Below, in pieces: positions 52,833 through 64,000 of a stretch of 64,000 nt of DNA (positions within the stretch are counted from its first letter, which is position 1; each line of letters starts with the position of its first letter). The stretch is from Mesaphorura yosii (Eukaryota > Arthropoda > Collembola > Poduromorpha > Tullbergiidae), in the NCBI GenBank assembly GCA_009869945.1, contig WIXG01000081.1:1-64000 (forward strand). The letters run 5' to 3'. The notes beneath the pieces were generated by a model. It made no database searches, was not told the DNA's origin, and saw only the letters and a program-made list of their open reading frames with translations. Position numbers and translations under genes: made by a program.

Positions 52833-54917
52833 TTACACGAACCAGCCCAGAGCAGCGGCTCCCGTCGCTGCACAGACGTTTCCAAACCACCCCGAGAACA
52901 AATCCACCATGTAGCTGTAAGCATCTTCGTACCACGTCGTGTCCGGAGGCGGCGGTGACGCCGGGGCGACTTGACTTTTCTGATAATGCTCCACGTAAAT
53001 AATGAACCCGACGAAAATGTAGGTGAACGTTGTGAGTGCGAAGGCGACGGTGAGTTGCTTCACTGCCAAATTCTGTTCGGTGCGCTCGACCTCGTACCGG
53101 ATAACCTTGCGATGAAGCTGACGATTTTGGAATTTCTGGAATGAAAAATTTCAGTGAAATCATTCAAAATGAAGTACTCGGCGTACTGCGAATTAGTAAC
53201 AAGTTATAAATTACGACATACCAACTGAAGAAGTCTGTCACGTGGGTCGTTTGTGTGCCAAATCCTGTTGAATGTCCGAGCATCGATCGGCGGCAGACAC
53301 AGAGACTCGACTCTCCCTGGATTCCCACGGAATGGCCAAAGAATACGAAGGCGGCCAAGAATACTGTGAGCGTCCAGCAGGCTGTCGGACTCCGCACGCA
53401 CCCATTTGATTCGATGAATCTCCAGGATACCGTGTGATAAAATCTCGGAATCAATTGCCTGGACAGGATATGTCAGGTGAGATGAATAAACACAACACGC
53501 AAACGGCAAACTTCACGCATACAAGTTGGACTTACTCTCCAGAAAGCGTCAATCATAACAGGCAGAATTTGTCGACGGAACAGAGCTGGATGTGCTTCAA
53601 TTACAAAGGAGCAGTCGGCAATTTCCTCAAACGTGTAATTCATTCTTGGGTTCGTGAGCACAGCAATTTCTTTTGTGGTTTCCGGTAGAATGTAGTCAAT
53701 CTGCTCTGAGATCCGAAACATCTTTAGTGAAGAAGATTTAATCTGGAAGATAAACACAGTTGGTATTTTGTCCTTAGCTACTGTCCCTGTCCACTTTTCT
53801 TGAAAAAATGCTACAAATTCATTGCTTTGCTACCTGATAAGTCATGTTAAATTTTGATGTGTTGCGCATTCTAATGACTGCTTTAAAACAGCCTCGAGCC
53901 TCAGTCTGATCTTGCCGGTCGGCCTTGAACCAATTCCAATTGTAACTGTCTCGGTTAGATCGCGGTTTGTAAGGAGAGAATACGATCGTGTCAGAAATCT
54001 CCAAAATGTTGTCACGAATTAGCCTGTCGTACGGAATCTTGCCGAAGTGTCTGTCTTCTGGAAAACGAAACAAGTCAAGAAATGATTATTCTGATTCCTC
54101 ACTTGCTGTTCAGAAACCTACCGTCGTCTGTGTCGAGTTCGTCGTCATTCATCTCCACTCCGCTATCGTAGCAATCTCTCAAATCGAAGCCGAAGCTTCT
54201 CGGCCAGTGGGCGTGGGCTTCTGACGTTCGCGACGGGTCTTTTAAATTGATGTTTCCTGTGCTGGAACTCGCCACTGGAAGATGAACCATAGGTTCTGAA
54301 ACTGCCTGCACGTAGCTTTCTCGTTGCTCCCAGATGGTCTCGACGTTGACGCTGTTGCACGACTCGTGCCACTCCGCTTCACTGTCAGGATCCTGCGACT
54401 GCGACGCAAACAAAGAAGGGGCTGGTGGAAGCTGTGGAAGGCCAGGCGGCAATGCGATAATCGGCAGTGACTGGTAGTTGTAATTATGGTTCTGAGGTGA
54501 CGCGCGGAATTGGTGTTCAAGGGTTTCCAGTCCACTTTCACTTTGAGCTTTGGATTGGTGCCGATTTCGTTGGTGATTAGGTTGCGGTGGCGGCGGTACC
54601 GTGAATCTGTGGCCAGGTTTTCGTTCACCGTCGGTCTTGGTCTTGACGAACGTGGTCCTCGGAGGCGGCGGTGGAGTGAGCGAGTTCACATCTTTTCTGT
54701 GTTTTAGGCACATTTCCTGTCCAGACTTGACCCGCTGGCGTGGACTGCGAATACATGCCAACTGGTCAATTATATTGGCCACAGCCACAGTCGAATCGAA
54801 GGTGGACAATTCATTCACTCGATCGAGCTCCTTACCGTTCGCCAGATGCGCTGGAAACTCGTGGGACGTCTGCCTGCGAACTCCTTCCTGCTTGACTCTG
54901 CGACTCCAGTTGCTCAT
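52833..54917 (-). CDS. MSP-domain-like protein with proline-rich N-terminus and C-terminal membrane anchor
   Basis: Five exons on the minus strand, 54917-54122, 54057-53834, 53742-53536, 53458-53222 and 53135-52833, are in consistent phase and encode 588 residues. The first 265 residues are disordered and rich in proline (PPPPPRTT, VPPPPQPNHQ, LPPGLPQLPPAPS). Exons 2-3 resemble an MSP (VAP-type) domain: LEISDTIVFSPYKPRSN, CFKAVIRMRNTSKFNMTYQI, then ILPETTKEIAVL and SFVIEAHPAL. This parallels the usual LxLxNPSxxxxxFKVKTT...PGexxxvxv. A basic helix (KFQNRQLHRKVIRYEVER) precedes a TM helix (LTVAFALTTFTYIFVGFIIYV), then a short Pro-rich loop and a last hydrophobic segment. MSP proteins anchored this way (VAP, MOSPD) sit in the ER and bind partners at membrane contact sites. 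The match is by fold pattern only, so the family name is tentative. Confidence 0.65.
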
Positions 54918-54977
54918 CTGTACATACAATCAGCTAATTATGATCGAGGTCAACCCAGACTGGGCGCAGAAGCTTAC

Positions 54978-55116
54978 CTGACAGAATGGGGCCCAGATTC
55001 GTTAATCCAGCCGCAGCCACTGACCGAGTCGGGGTCTGGTAATATATATCTCGGTACGTGCGCGGGCGACTTCCGGGCTTACGACGGGGGACTTTGTTTC
55101 CTGTATTGAACATCAT
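54978..55116 (-). other. leader-exon ORF upstream of the MSP-like gene
   Basis: An ATG at 55116 opens a 46-codon, basic frame (MMFNTGNKVPRRKPGSRP..) that ends at a good donor, TCAG/GTAAGC. Joined to the acceptor before 54917 it continues out of frame with the main protein and stops after about 32 further codons. As seen it is a 5'UTR exon carrying an upstream ORF, or part of a different splice form whose acceptor I could not find. Confidence 0.3.
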
Positions 55117-56854
55117 GTCGACTGACTGACTACTACGTACATTTAATTGACACTTGATTCACTGGAAGATTAGAGATGACATGATTTTATAAGAATCTAA
55201 CGGAAATTGCTCAAAAAATAAGCTCGACTCGATCGTAGCGCATGTCGAACCTGAACTTTGTTACAGGTATTCACGTTTGTTGAGGTTTTAATTTTTCTTC
55301 ACGCGACGCGACTTGAAGGCAATCTTCAGAGTTCATAACTTTCATTTCCCTTTGCAAGTTTGCAATCTTCGTTTCTGCGTCCACCTTCGTTCACTCCACA
55401 ATCCTCATCATGCAAACTGTATTGTTGTGTATATTGTTTTTCGGCTCCAGATTCCTTGGAAATCGATTCCGCCATGGAAATTTAGACTCAAAACCATGGG
55501 CCACTGGCCACCGCATCTTTTCAGCCGAAGCGAAAGTAGGTAGAAATTCGAATCCGCCGCAAACTGAATTTATTTTCTTGCATAGGATGACAAATATGAA
55601 TATTCAGATTCAATTTAATGGCTATGGCTAATGGCTGTTAGAGTCAAGTGAAAGTGCAGTGTTTACAAATTCTGGAAAGGAAAGCAAATCTGAATCTCGA
55701 ATCCGGCCGATTGTGAACTCTGATTCTGGACATTCTGAAGCAGAATGCAGGCCGAGAGCTTTGCTTTGTCGGCGCAGCGCGACGCGGCGGCAGGGAAAAC
55801 GTGCAAGGATTTTACGAACCGTGATAAATGGTAGTTAATTATTCATTAGACAGCAAAGAGCAGCAAAGAGCAAATGGACTCTTTCAGTTCGGCTTGGCAT
55901 GCGGCATCTCGTAAGTTGCGTTCTCGTATTTACGAATCGAACAGCAGTGACCTTAATTTCCGACCGAGCACTCATTTCCTGCAGGGGAGGGGCGCAATAT
56001 CCAGGGTGATCCAGTGACCCAGCAGCGTAAAAGAGTGGAAGTCTAAAGTGGGATTTCGGTTACAAAAGGATTGCTGATTGCAAAATTGCTCTGCCCTGCC
56101 CGAACCTGCCGCTTGAGATTTTGTGGTTGCTTTTCAAAAGAATAAAGCAGTAGAAGCAGAAACACGGAGTACGAGTTCATTTGAGAATCGGGAGCAAAAC
56201 CATGCAGCATTGTGTTTTTGTAGGCAGATGCTGGATTCGGATTCGGTAATGAAATATTTAATGTGTTTGAGAAAGCATTCATTTTTCTTCTCCTGTCGTA
56301 ACATTTCAACCTGAGCGCGAGTACATAAAATATCTAAAAGTGAAAGTACATATTTGTAAATCTCGTTCTGCGTTCTAGCATGCTCCAGAAAGCAGAAAGC
56401 AGAAACTCGACAGAGACATTTGTAAGAGTACGCACTCATTTTTCATCGGAGCTCGGTGAAAGTGGAAATACCACAAATCCAGAATGCCGGAGTGCAGAAT
56501 GCGAAAGGCGGAACAGAGAAAGAAAGTCAAATGTAAGAAATTCAGAAGCTTTTGCCTTGTTGGCTATCAGGTTACGTAAGTAAAAGCCCCCTTTTTTCTC
56601 CTGCCGGGCCTCGCTAAGAAATTAGAAAATTAGAGCCGGAACGCTAAACTCATTCATTCGTGCAGTTCTCCGCAGTAATTACGAATTGTGTCTCGAGATA
56701 ATTATAATTATGTGAGCTGCAGTCATCCGGGATTTCTTTTTCGGATGAAAGAAGAAAGAACTCATTTTAGCATTTATTCAACTAAAGAATGCATTGTTAA
56801 TTCAGAAGGTGTGCTAACTCATTAATTCCTGGAACATTCTAACATTTTGAGTGC
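55117..56854. other. intergenic region
   Basis: This lies upstream of the MSP-like gene. It is A+T-rich, with no supported gene or repeat. Confidence 0.4.
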
Positions 56855-57448
56855 TTACTTGCTAACTCTTGATTTCGAAGTCACAACATCACTTTGACTT
56901 GAACTTTGCTCCTGGTGCCTGGGTGGACTCGCTGGACCAACTTTTCTAGCCCAACGTGACCGAGCCCACGCACTGGTCACTGGATGCTTCTTGCTGGTGG
57001 TGGCGACAGAAGCAGAACCTCTCGGGCTGACAGCTGGAATCATCATCGGCTTGATGAGCCCACGCCTTTTGTTTCTGTTGAACTGTCTGTAGTCCGTCTA
57101 TCGTTTCCTGACCTCACTCGTCTTCCCCATTTGCCGGTCCCTGTCTGATCTGCTTTCGGTGCACCATCGCCAGCCCATCCAAATGTGGTACAGCAGCCCA
57201 ACGAGTATACGCGTGAAGAAACCGTAGACGATCCGCAGCTTATTGCTAATTCGTTTTGCGCACCGCCGCAATTTTGCACGCGTGTGAAGAATTCGAGCCG
57301 GTCTCAGGCCTTCATACCACGGCATTGGAATTCTGAGGCGTGGACGTTCAAAGTACCGGAGAGTTTTCACGACCTTTTGAGGATTTGGCAGAATCTGAAA
57401 GACAGATGGAAAAAGACAGTCTGCAGTTGTTCTCTCGATTCTTGTCAT
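56855..57448 (-). CDS. possible gene of unknown function downstream of EFCAB9
   Basis: Two minus-strand open stretches may be exons of one gene. The first, after an acceptor-like CTGTCTTTCAG near 57393, reads ILPNPQKVVKTLRYFERPRL, is strongly basic, and continues to a hydrophobic GFFTRILVGLLYHIWMG. The second, in another frame, reads KPMMIPAVSPRGSASVATTS, is Ser/Arg-rich, and ends at a TAG near 56855. A TAG and a frame change separate them, and no normal-sized intron joins them. I do not recognise the protein. It may be noncoding. Confidence 0.25.
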
Positions 57449-57653
57449 TAACTTAACGTTTTACATTTGTCTTTAAAGCATCCAGAAGAATCGGTCTTAA
57501 AGTCTTTACAGCTTCGGTCTCGTTCCTTTCGATTGCGTCCACTCTGAGATGGGAAGTTCGCTCTCGCTGCTCGTCAATGCATGCCATTGCAAATAACTGC
57601 AATTAACGAGTGACTTAGCGCTAATGTAGTAAAACGACTGCCACTCTAAATTT

Positions 57654-58293
57654 TCATACACGAAATTCGCTCAGATCCAGATCCCTGTTCCCAGTGATTT
57701 CAAACTCCTTAAAGATATTTGCGATAGTGGATGAATCAAAATTAAAGAACACCCCCAGCTGCGTAAACTCAGTCTTTGTTAATAAACCAGACCCATCATA
57801 GTCAAACATCTTGAAAATATTGTCTGCGTGGCGGTGAATGAATTCTTTTTCCACGTGGTCCTGCAAATGGACATGTAAAACCTTTCAATCGCCAGAACCC
57901 CTTCTAAAAATGTAAAGAAGTTACCTTGCACGCAATGAGGACGCAAAACAGGAAGTAAAACTCCTCAAACTTGATTTCACCAGACAGGTCCAGATCGAGG
58001 AGCTGAAACACCTTGTCACACTCCGGTTTGGTCAGCGTGGTCATGGACCTCATGAATGTCCAGAACAGATAATCTGGAGAAAACGGAAAGACATCAAGCG
58101 AATCAAATTCAAATGACTAGTTACTGAAGCCCTGTCTCTTAACCGTCAGCTTGCGCTTACCGTTAATGGAACCATTGAAGTGTATGTCCAGGATCTTGAA
58201 GTACTCAACGCAGGTCACGAGGTTCTGCACTGATAAGACGGCGAATCCAGGGTCCAGATGGATGCAGTCCAAGATGTCCGATACCACCTTCAT
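57654..58293 (-). CDS. EFCAB9: EF-hand protein resembling CatSper subunit EFCAB9
   Basis: Three exons on the minus strand, 58293-58161, 58073-57925 and 57860-57654, encode 162 residues (mammalian EFCAB9 is about 197). Similarity runs the whole length: LSVQNLVTCVEYFKILDIHF, then DYLFWTFMRSMTTLTK, EIKFEEFYFLFCVLIACKDH, EKEFIHRHADNIFKMFD, and FKEFEITGNRDLDLSEF, each in the order recalled from EFCAB9. Two EF loops look fully calcium-binding: 71-82 (DLDLSGEIKFEE) and 114-125 (DYDGSGLLTKTE). A third (EITGNRDLDLSE) starts with Glu. In mammals EFCAB9 pairs with CATSPERZ and gives the sperm CatSper channel its calcium and pH sensing in the flagellum. The C-terminus is shorter, stopping right after the last EF hand. 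The start ATG matches the family start. A different small EF-hand family is possible but less likely. Confidence 0.8.
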
Positions 58294-61200
58294 TTTGACA
58301 ATCGGAGGAAGTACTTTCTGATAAGGTACAACAAACTTGCCTGGGCGAAAGGAAAGCGAAACGGAAGAAAATCTCACAATACCGCGAATCACAATGAAAC
58401 TGGTAAAAAAAAGTACCAATTTTCATTTTACGCCGTTGTCATTTTGCAATTTCTGTTCACGAACCTAACAATACTTATCCAGTTCGGTTGATACTGTAAG
58501 GCACGAATTTTTGATGTGGCATGTGACACTTTCCGCAGCTTACATAAATGATTTATGTGATTAGTGCGTCATGTTTCTCGTTATTTCAGATATATCCAAG
58601 CCAAGGGCCGTAGGCTCACAACCCGGCCACGACACATCAGCTGCGTTTTTTCAGATTCCTTGTAAGTTCGTGCTGGCCAGTTGCAACTTCCTTCTTGCCG
58701 ACTGAGCCAGAGGCAGCAGAGCCCGAGTCAGGAAGCAACGGCAAAATTAATGTTTATTTATTCCCAAAGGTCATTTTCATTTCCATTGCCTGATGTACTG
58801 AAAGTGTCTCTGCCGTCTGTTTGTATGTGCCGATTTCGATGCATGCGGGCAACTTGGAGCAAGAAGTTTAAATTTAAAACTTGTACTCGAACATGTCTGG
58901 CACCCGGGACGAGATGCTTTCTACTTTCTCGCTTGATATTGACTTTGGTCTTGAGGCCAAACAAAGTTTAGGCGGAAATGGAAAGAAAGTCGCACAAGCC
59001 AATGGCAAAATACGCTAATGGGTCGGTCGGTCGTATGCTTGCTGTGCTCGACGACGATTTTCTCATTTCAGGCAAGTTGTAGCCTGACTTGGAATTGGAA
59101 AAAAGTTCATATGAAGCTGAAGGAAATTTATTCTCTGGCTTCTGTTGACTATTGACTATTGACCGACGAAGAAGAGAGTATTTATCTTTTGCAAGCCGCG
59201 TCCCGTGTGACTGCGTAGCCTTCGCGAAAGGAGCACGAAGCCGAACGAACCACAGCAGCCCGCAATCGCAATCGCCATGAATGTCAAGAGGAATGTTACA
59301 ATTGCAAATAACCATTAGCCATTAGTGCGTAATTCTGAAACTAGAGCAGAATATTGGAATTGAAGACGGGACTCGACATGGCTTTGGCTTGCGGCTAAAA
59401 CTGCCAGGACCGCCACTGCAAATAAACATGACTGTAAATAGTCGGCAAAGAGAATGAGGTTGTAAATGTCAAGAGAATTCCAATTCTAATTCAGGTAAAA
59501 TGTATGCCTGTGCCTGGCCTTCGTTTATGTAATCTCGATTTTTACCAAGCCAGCCAAGTTCTTTCAGCACTTCTTTTCAACCAAGTTTCAGGCAAATGGA
59601 GCAGCTTTCGCTTTTGCTACTTGCCAGAACTGGGACAGCTCCTTTGATGATTCTCCGAATGAAGAATCGAAGAAAGTGGCCAACAGGTCAAATACTTTGC
59701 AGCTGCTGAAAGATTTCTGGGCAATCCTCTTATTCAGTCGATGAAAGTCATTAATAGAAATCGAATTCGTTTGCGGGGAGTGTGAGTCTCGGAGTTTGGC
59801 CTCCTAATAAACCGGCAATCAGAAAATGAATGGCTCTGGCCCCTAGAATGGCCCAGACTGAAAAATTCCAGCGTCAGACATCAACTTCAGGGCACGAACG
59901 TGATTAACTTTCGCACATGCCACTAAATAATTCGCATTTCCAAATTGTTTTGATGAATATTTCAAGAATCTTTTGTACCGAGAGTGATAGCAAAGTGCTG
60001 CAAACTGCAGACGTGTGAAAAGTAAATGTCAGTCAACTCTTAAGGATTCGACCTTGAGGCTCTGTCAAGTGACTGTGAACTGGCTACACATGCTATGCTG
60101 TGCATTTTATGCAATTCTACAAGTATGGGCGGGCGATAACCAGCAAATTTTGTTGTAAAAGTATTAATTAGTTCAACTCCATAAACTAAACTAGTTAAAA
60201 CTTGTCCGCGTTGTTCGTCATAAATATTTCATCAGCCTAAACTTCGTTGACAAAGTTTATTTCGCTGTAGTGGCGTTTCAGACGAAGGAAGCCTGGAAAG
60301 CATCTCCAGCAAATTTCCGCGAATTACGGTGCGACCGTCCAAAGAACGTACGGACCGAACGCGAAGCTCAAAGCTCACGCTCGTAAGGATGGGACAAACG
60401 ACAAATGCGCGTATAATGAACGAAATGGGCTCAAATTAGCCATTGGAAATTATTACTTCGCCGCGATTCTTGAGCTCGTGTTTCAGTTCGGCTTGGGTTC
60501 GAACTCTCTATTATTGCCATTGCCACCACCATCGTGAAATCGACCAAAGCTCGTCTAAAATAATAAAATTTTATGCATTGCATCTGACAGCTCAGCTCGC
60601 AGACGGCACAGCGGGCTTAGAAGTATGTGCTCGTTCTCCTTTCATTCCGTGGATCAACGACGTGGACGGACGTGAATGGGACGTCATGAATGTATTTTTG
60701 ATGCTCCATTAATTCTCCTCTCGAAAACATGTGCGAAAAATGGCGCACATTGCATTCGTGTTGCTTTTGCCGGAATGGTGAACTGAAATGATTTTTATCG
60801 CATTCATTTTCTTGTTTATGACTATTGCGTACTGTGAATTGCCATTGCATTGCACACATTCTCAGTTCTCGGTTTGCTTCTGCTTTCACCTCACTTTCAC
60901 TCTGGGACGGGACGGGACGCTGGTGAAAGTTTATGGTTTTTGTCTTCCGGAGCCTGAGCCTTGCGCTGGTTTATTGCTCTGCTTTATTATTCGCCATTTG
61001 CTGCAACTGACAGGACGTTCATGAATCTCTCTCAAGCCCCGTCTCCAGCTTCCAAATTCAGTGGAAGGATTTTCGTTTCCAGCATTTTGTTGCCATTGCG
61101 AATACGAACCAAAGCTGAAACATAAATGAACCATCATTGTGCATCATTAAAATGTGATTTGCTCTTCTTTTAGGTTTTCAACGTTCTGCTTTTCAATTCG

Positions 61201-62336
61201 AAAGTCAAAACATTGCGATTATTTCACTAATGGGTGCGATGCTTTTGAGATCTAATGACTGTAGTAATGACTCGACGAATTTTGAATTCCAGTATTTTGC
61301 ATTTGCCACTTTGCTCTGGATGCTGAAATAATTGAGGGACTCCAAAGTGAGCGCTGCAATGGGTCAAAAAGCGAAAGCTGCCAGGATTCTTGAGCAGGTT
61401 GGGTGAATTGAGAGCAAATGAAATATGATCCGACAGCCTTCATTGATTTTCGAAGCTTTTCGTCTGGCAAATCATTATTAAGACTTCTTGCTCTGATTCC
61501 TGGCTTGGCTCGACCTGGAGACAGGCCAGGCTTCACGTAGTCTGAGACTCTGAGCACGTTCCAAGCTCCAATTTGCATATAAAACAAATTCTGATGAAAT
61601 TATAATAATAATCAAGGCGCATTGATAAGATTCTCCAGCTCGCTCGGTCGAGATGCCAGTTCAGGCGTTAAATTTGCGCTGTGGACACTGAAATCTCGGT
61701 CTCCAAAGACTCCATGCACGCCGTGACTTTCTGAGTCGGGCTCGATTTTGCATTGCATTGAGAAACTACGGGATTGTGAATTCGTGTCGCATTTTGTGCT
61801 CTTTGTCTCTTTGGGCCTTTGCTGCAGATTGTGCACAAGAGACGTGATTAGAAAATTAATGCGTCGTTCCGCTTGCTTGAAAGACCATGGGATCATTGAA
61901 GTGTAATTAAGTCAGACTTAAATCCCACAGCCACGGCCCACTGCCTGCTCCTGAGACCGTGCAATTTCATCAGAGTCTCATACGAAGATCGCGAATCTGG
62001 ACGCAAGAATCGCAAGAATCGAGATGGGTGGGCTTTGTTCTTTTTACAGACTTGCGTTGGGCTACGCTGGAGAGATGCGGATTTGCCATTTGAGAAAAGT
62101 TGAGACGAGGGAAATAAGAACTTCAAAACAGAAGATTTGGTTGTTCGGAACTCCGTGCGTGCTTTGAAGTAGATCTTGTGGGAGGGTTCGATTGGAAAGT
62201 GGAAAGGAACATTTAATTGAATTAATTAATTCTCAATTGACGTAATACCAATCACTGACCAGTTACTGATAACTCAACTGATAGAAAGCCTGGTGTAATC
62301 TAAATCAAATCTACTTTCGGCTCGCACTACACTGAA
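58294..62336. other. gene-free interval between divergent genes
   Basis: About 4 kb lie between EFCAB9 (minus) and MRPL52 (plus). I find no coding exon, RNA gene or clear repeat. The promoters of both genes should lie at its ends. Confidence 0.4.
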
Positions 62337-62969
62337 ATGAGTTTCCTCGTCCGCACTCCTCGCAGTGTGATTCAACTGATAAAGCCTACGGGTGTACGAT
62401 GTATTCATGGTATGTCCCGGTTTCACAGAAAAAGGCTCTACCCTGAAGACATTTCCAACTGGAGGAGAAGGTAAGGAAAAATGCATAGACGGGCATGGCA
62501 CATGCATGGGTATTGAAATTACATGAAACCTGATCTGACCGGTTCGGTTAAATTGAATTGCATTGATTTTTCATAGGAAGGGACTTCCGGAAAACCCCAA
62601 CGCTTATGGACAACTGACTGACTTGCCAGATTACACTTTCTTAGATGGACGAAGAACTCCGCCCACACGCGGACAAATTAAACGAGCAGCGACACAACGA
62701 GAATTGACTGTAAGTCACCTTTAATGCTTTGGTGCTTGTTTTAGGATCATTGGATCATTTATCGGCTTTGTGTTTATATGTGACAGGAGCAAATCATGAA
62801 ACTAACTGCAGAAGTCGACTACGCTGTGGAGAGACATATGAAAGCTCAAGCTGACGAGGCGACTAATCGAGAAAACATAATTAGAGAGAAACTTAAACCA
62901 AAGTCAAAACCATTTGATACCGAGAAAGTGAAGTCTGGAGCTGGAGGTGAAGATGTCAACAGGAGTTAG
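62337..62969 (+). CDS. MRPL52: mitochondrial large-subunit ribosomal protein mL52
   Basis: Three exons, 62337-62470, 62577-62709 and 62787-62969, encode 149 residues. The N-terminus is basic and hydroxylated (MSFLVRTPRSVIQLIKPTGV), a likely mitochondrial targeting sequence. The core, LPENPNAYGQLTDLPDYTFL, then DGRRTPPTRGQIKR, is diagnostic: the human protein reads [29 protein letters not shown] at the same place. A charged helix follows (ELTEQIMKLTAEVDYAVER), then a Lys-rich C-tail. The protein is part of the mitochondrial 39S ribosomal subunit. Introns are 106 and 77 bases. The poly(A) signal is AATAAA at 63052-63057. Confidence 0.93.
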
Positions 62970-64000
62970 CCGAGTTAGAAAGCTATGAATTAACATTGTT
63001 CACAGAGTTTGCTGATATTTAGCTAATCAAGTACATTTTTTACCAGTCGTAAATAAACTTAGGAGACCATGAATTACCACCGCCTTGTACTGTGATCATT
63101 CACGCGCAGTTATAAATCGGTGGTAGCGGCACTTCATTGCAATGGACACTCCAGAGTCCAGAATCATATTCAAGGTCCAGCGGTTGGGAGCTCGGTGACT
63201 TTTCCAATCGATGTAGCCACAAAATTCGAGCGTTTCTTGGCCTAACGCATATGACCCCTTATTCGCTTTGATAATACGCTAATGACGATAAAAATCCTGC
63301 AATAATAATCTTTTCTTAATATCTTGATAATAATTATTTCTCATTTGTGCCACCTCCAAAGTTAAGACCAAGTGTGAAAGAGCAGATTCTAGTGGGGCTT
63401 CCAGCTGAGACGACCTTCACGCGTGCATAAAAAAACAAAGTCGACTGAGAATACGTGCGGGTACGTTAAATTATAGGAAAACCTTAGAAAGAGAAAGGAA
63501 CGCGGCGAGGGAACATTGATAAGAGCTCACAGAAGGAGGCGATTCATTTTCATACAACCACGAGTCAAAAGTGTGAAGCCGCATGTGAAGCAGATTCCAG
63601 CCGTCACGATTACGATTTTCTTTTTAGCTCCGGCCTTGGCGGATAACGAAATGTTGCTTCGCAGTTCGCAGTAGATTAATAACCATTCCGCTATTACAAA
63701 ATCATTTCCGAGTAAAGTAGATTTTTTCTTTTTTGAGTCAAGTCGAATTTCAAGACTGCCACTTTCAACAATCACTCAACGCTAAACTCATCAAGGATCA
63801 ACTCATAATCTCGGTATCATACGAAGATCTTCCGATCGTGAGTGCCTCAACACCTTTGCTGTATTGGCATTTATTCACACGTTGGTTGGCCTTGAAGGCC
63901 TTGCCGGTACGACACAATCGTGTTGCCCTTTTTGCTTGTGTAGCTAAAGCTAAATTGACTAAATTGTGCATTGTTTTGTTCCAGGAGAGCCCTAATGGCA
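62970..64000. other. MRPL52 3'UTR and flank
   Basis: AATAAA at 63052-63057 closes MRPL52. The remaining 0.9 kb shows no supported gene. An acceptor-like TTTTGTTCCAG ends at 63984, so a plus-strand exon may begin in the last 16 bases. Confidence 0.4.
63052..63057 (+). promoter_or_regulatory. poly(A) signal of MRPL52
   Basis: AATAAA lies 83 bases after the stop codon. Confidence 0.7.

Overview
The window looks like nuclear DNA of a panarthropod animal. The evidence is a four-TM innexin with arthropod-style loop cysteines, the start of a gustatory-receptor-like gene, a SmydA/msta-type MYND-SET protein, a DUF4728-type membrane protein, and spliceosomal introns of mostly 60-110 bases with GT..AG ends. 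I cannot name the species. A springtail or a tardigrade would fit, and two bacterial- or fungal-looking genes with introns would suit lineages with much reported horizontal transfer. Every gene model was read by eye from the bases, reading frames and splice signals. Family names rest on recalled conserved motifs, not on a search.

Bases 1-31200 are compact. In order they hold: a partial gustatory receptor (-), a bacterial-type amidohydrolase (+), a type II membrane protein of unknown function (-), GK5 carbohydrate kinase (+), a SmydA-like MYND/SET protein (+), a GT8 glucoside xylosyltransferase (-), an innexin (+), a DUF1479 oxygenase-like protein (+), ILF2/NF45 (+), a broken LMBRD2-like copy (-), a 5S-rRNA-derived element (+), a secreted amidase (-), a fragment and an intact copy of a DUF4728-like four-TM protein (+), a broken PIF/Harbinger transposase (-) and a histidine acid phosphatase (-).

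Bases 31200-64000 are sparse. They hold TMEM151 (+), whose introns run from about 0.5 to 1.5 kb and whose first coding exon I could not find; an MSP-like, tail-anchored protein (-); an EFCAB9-like CatSper EF-hand subunit (-); and mitochondrial ribosomal protein MRPL52 (+). Several multi-kilobase stretches between them show no gene I can support.

The genes do not form one pathway. They are an ordinary mix of housekeeping genes (ILF2, MRPL52, GK5), membrane and signalling genes (innexin, TMEM151, gustatory receptor) and secreted or lysosomal hydrolases. The points most worth following are the two transfer candidates, the EFCAB9 homologue, the 5S-derived element, the 87-base stop-free intron in the xylosyltransferase gene, and the change of gene architecture near 31 kb.
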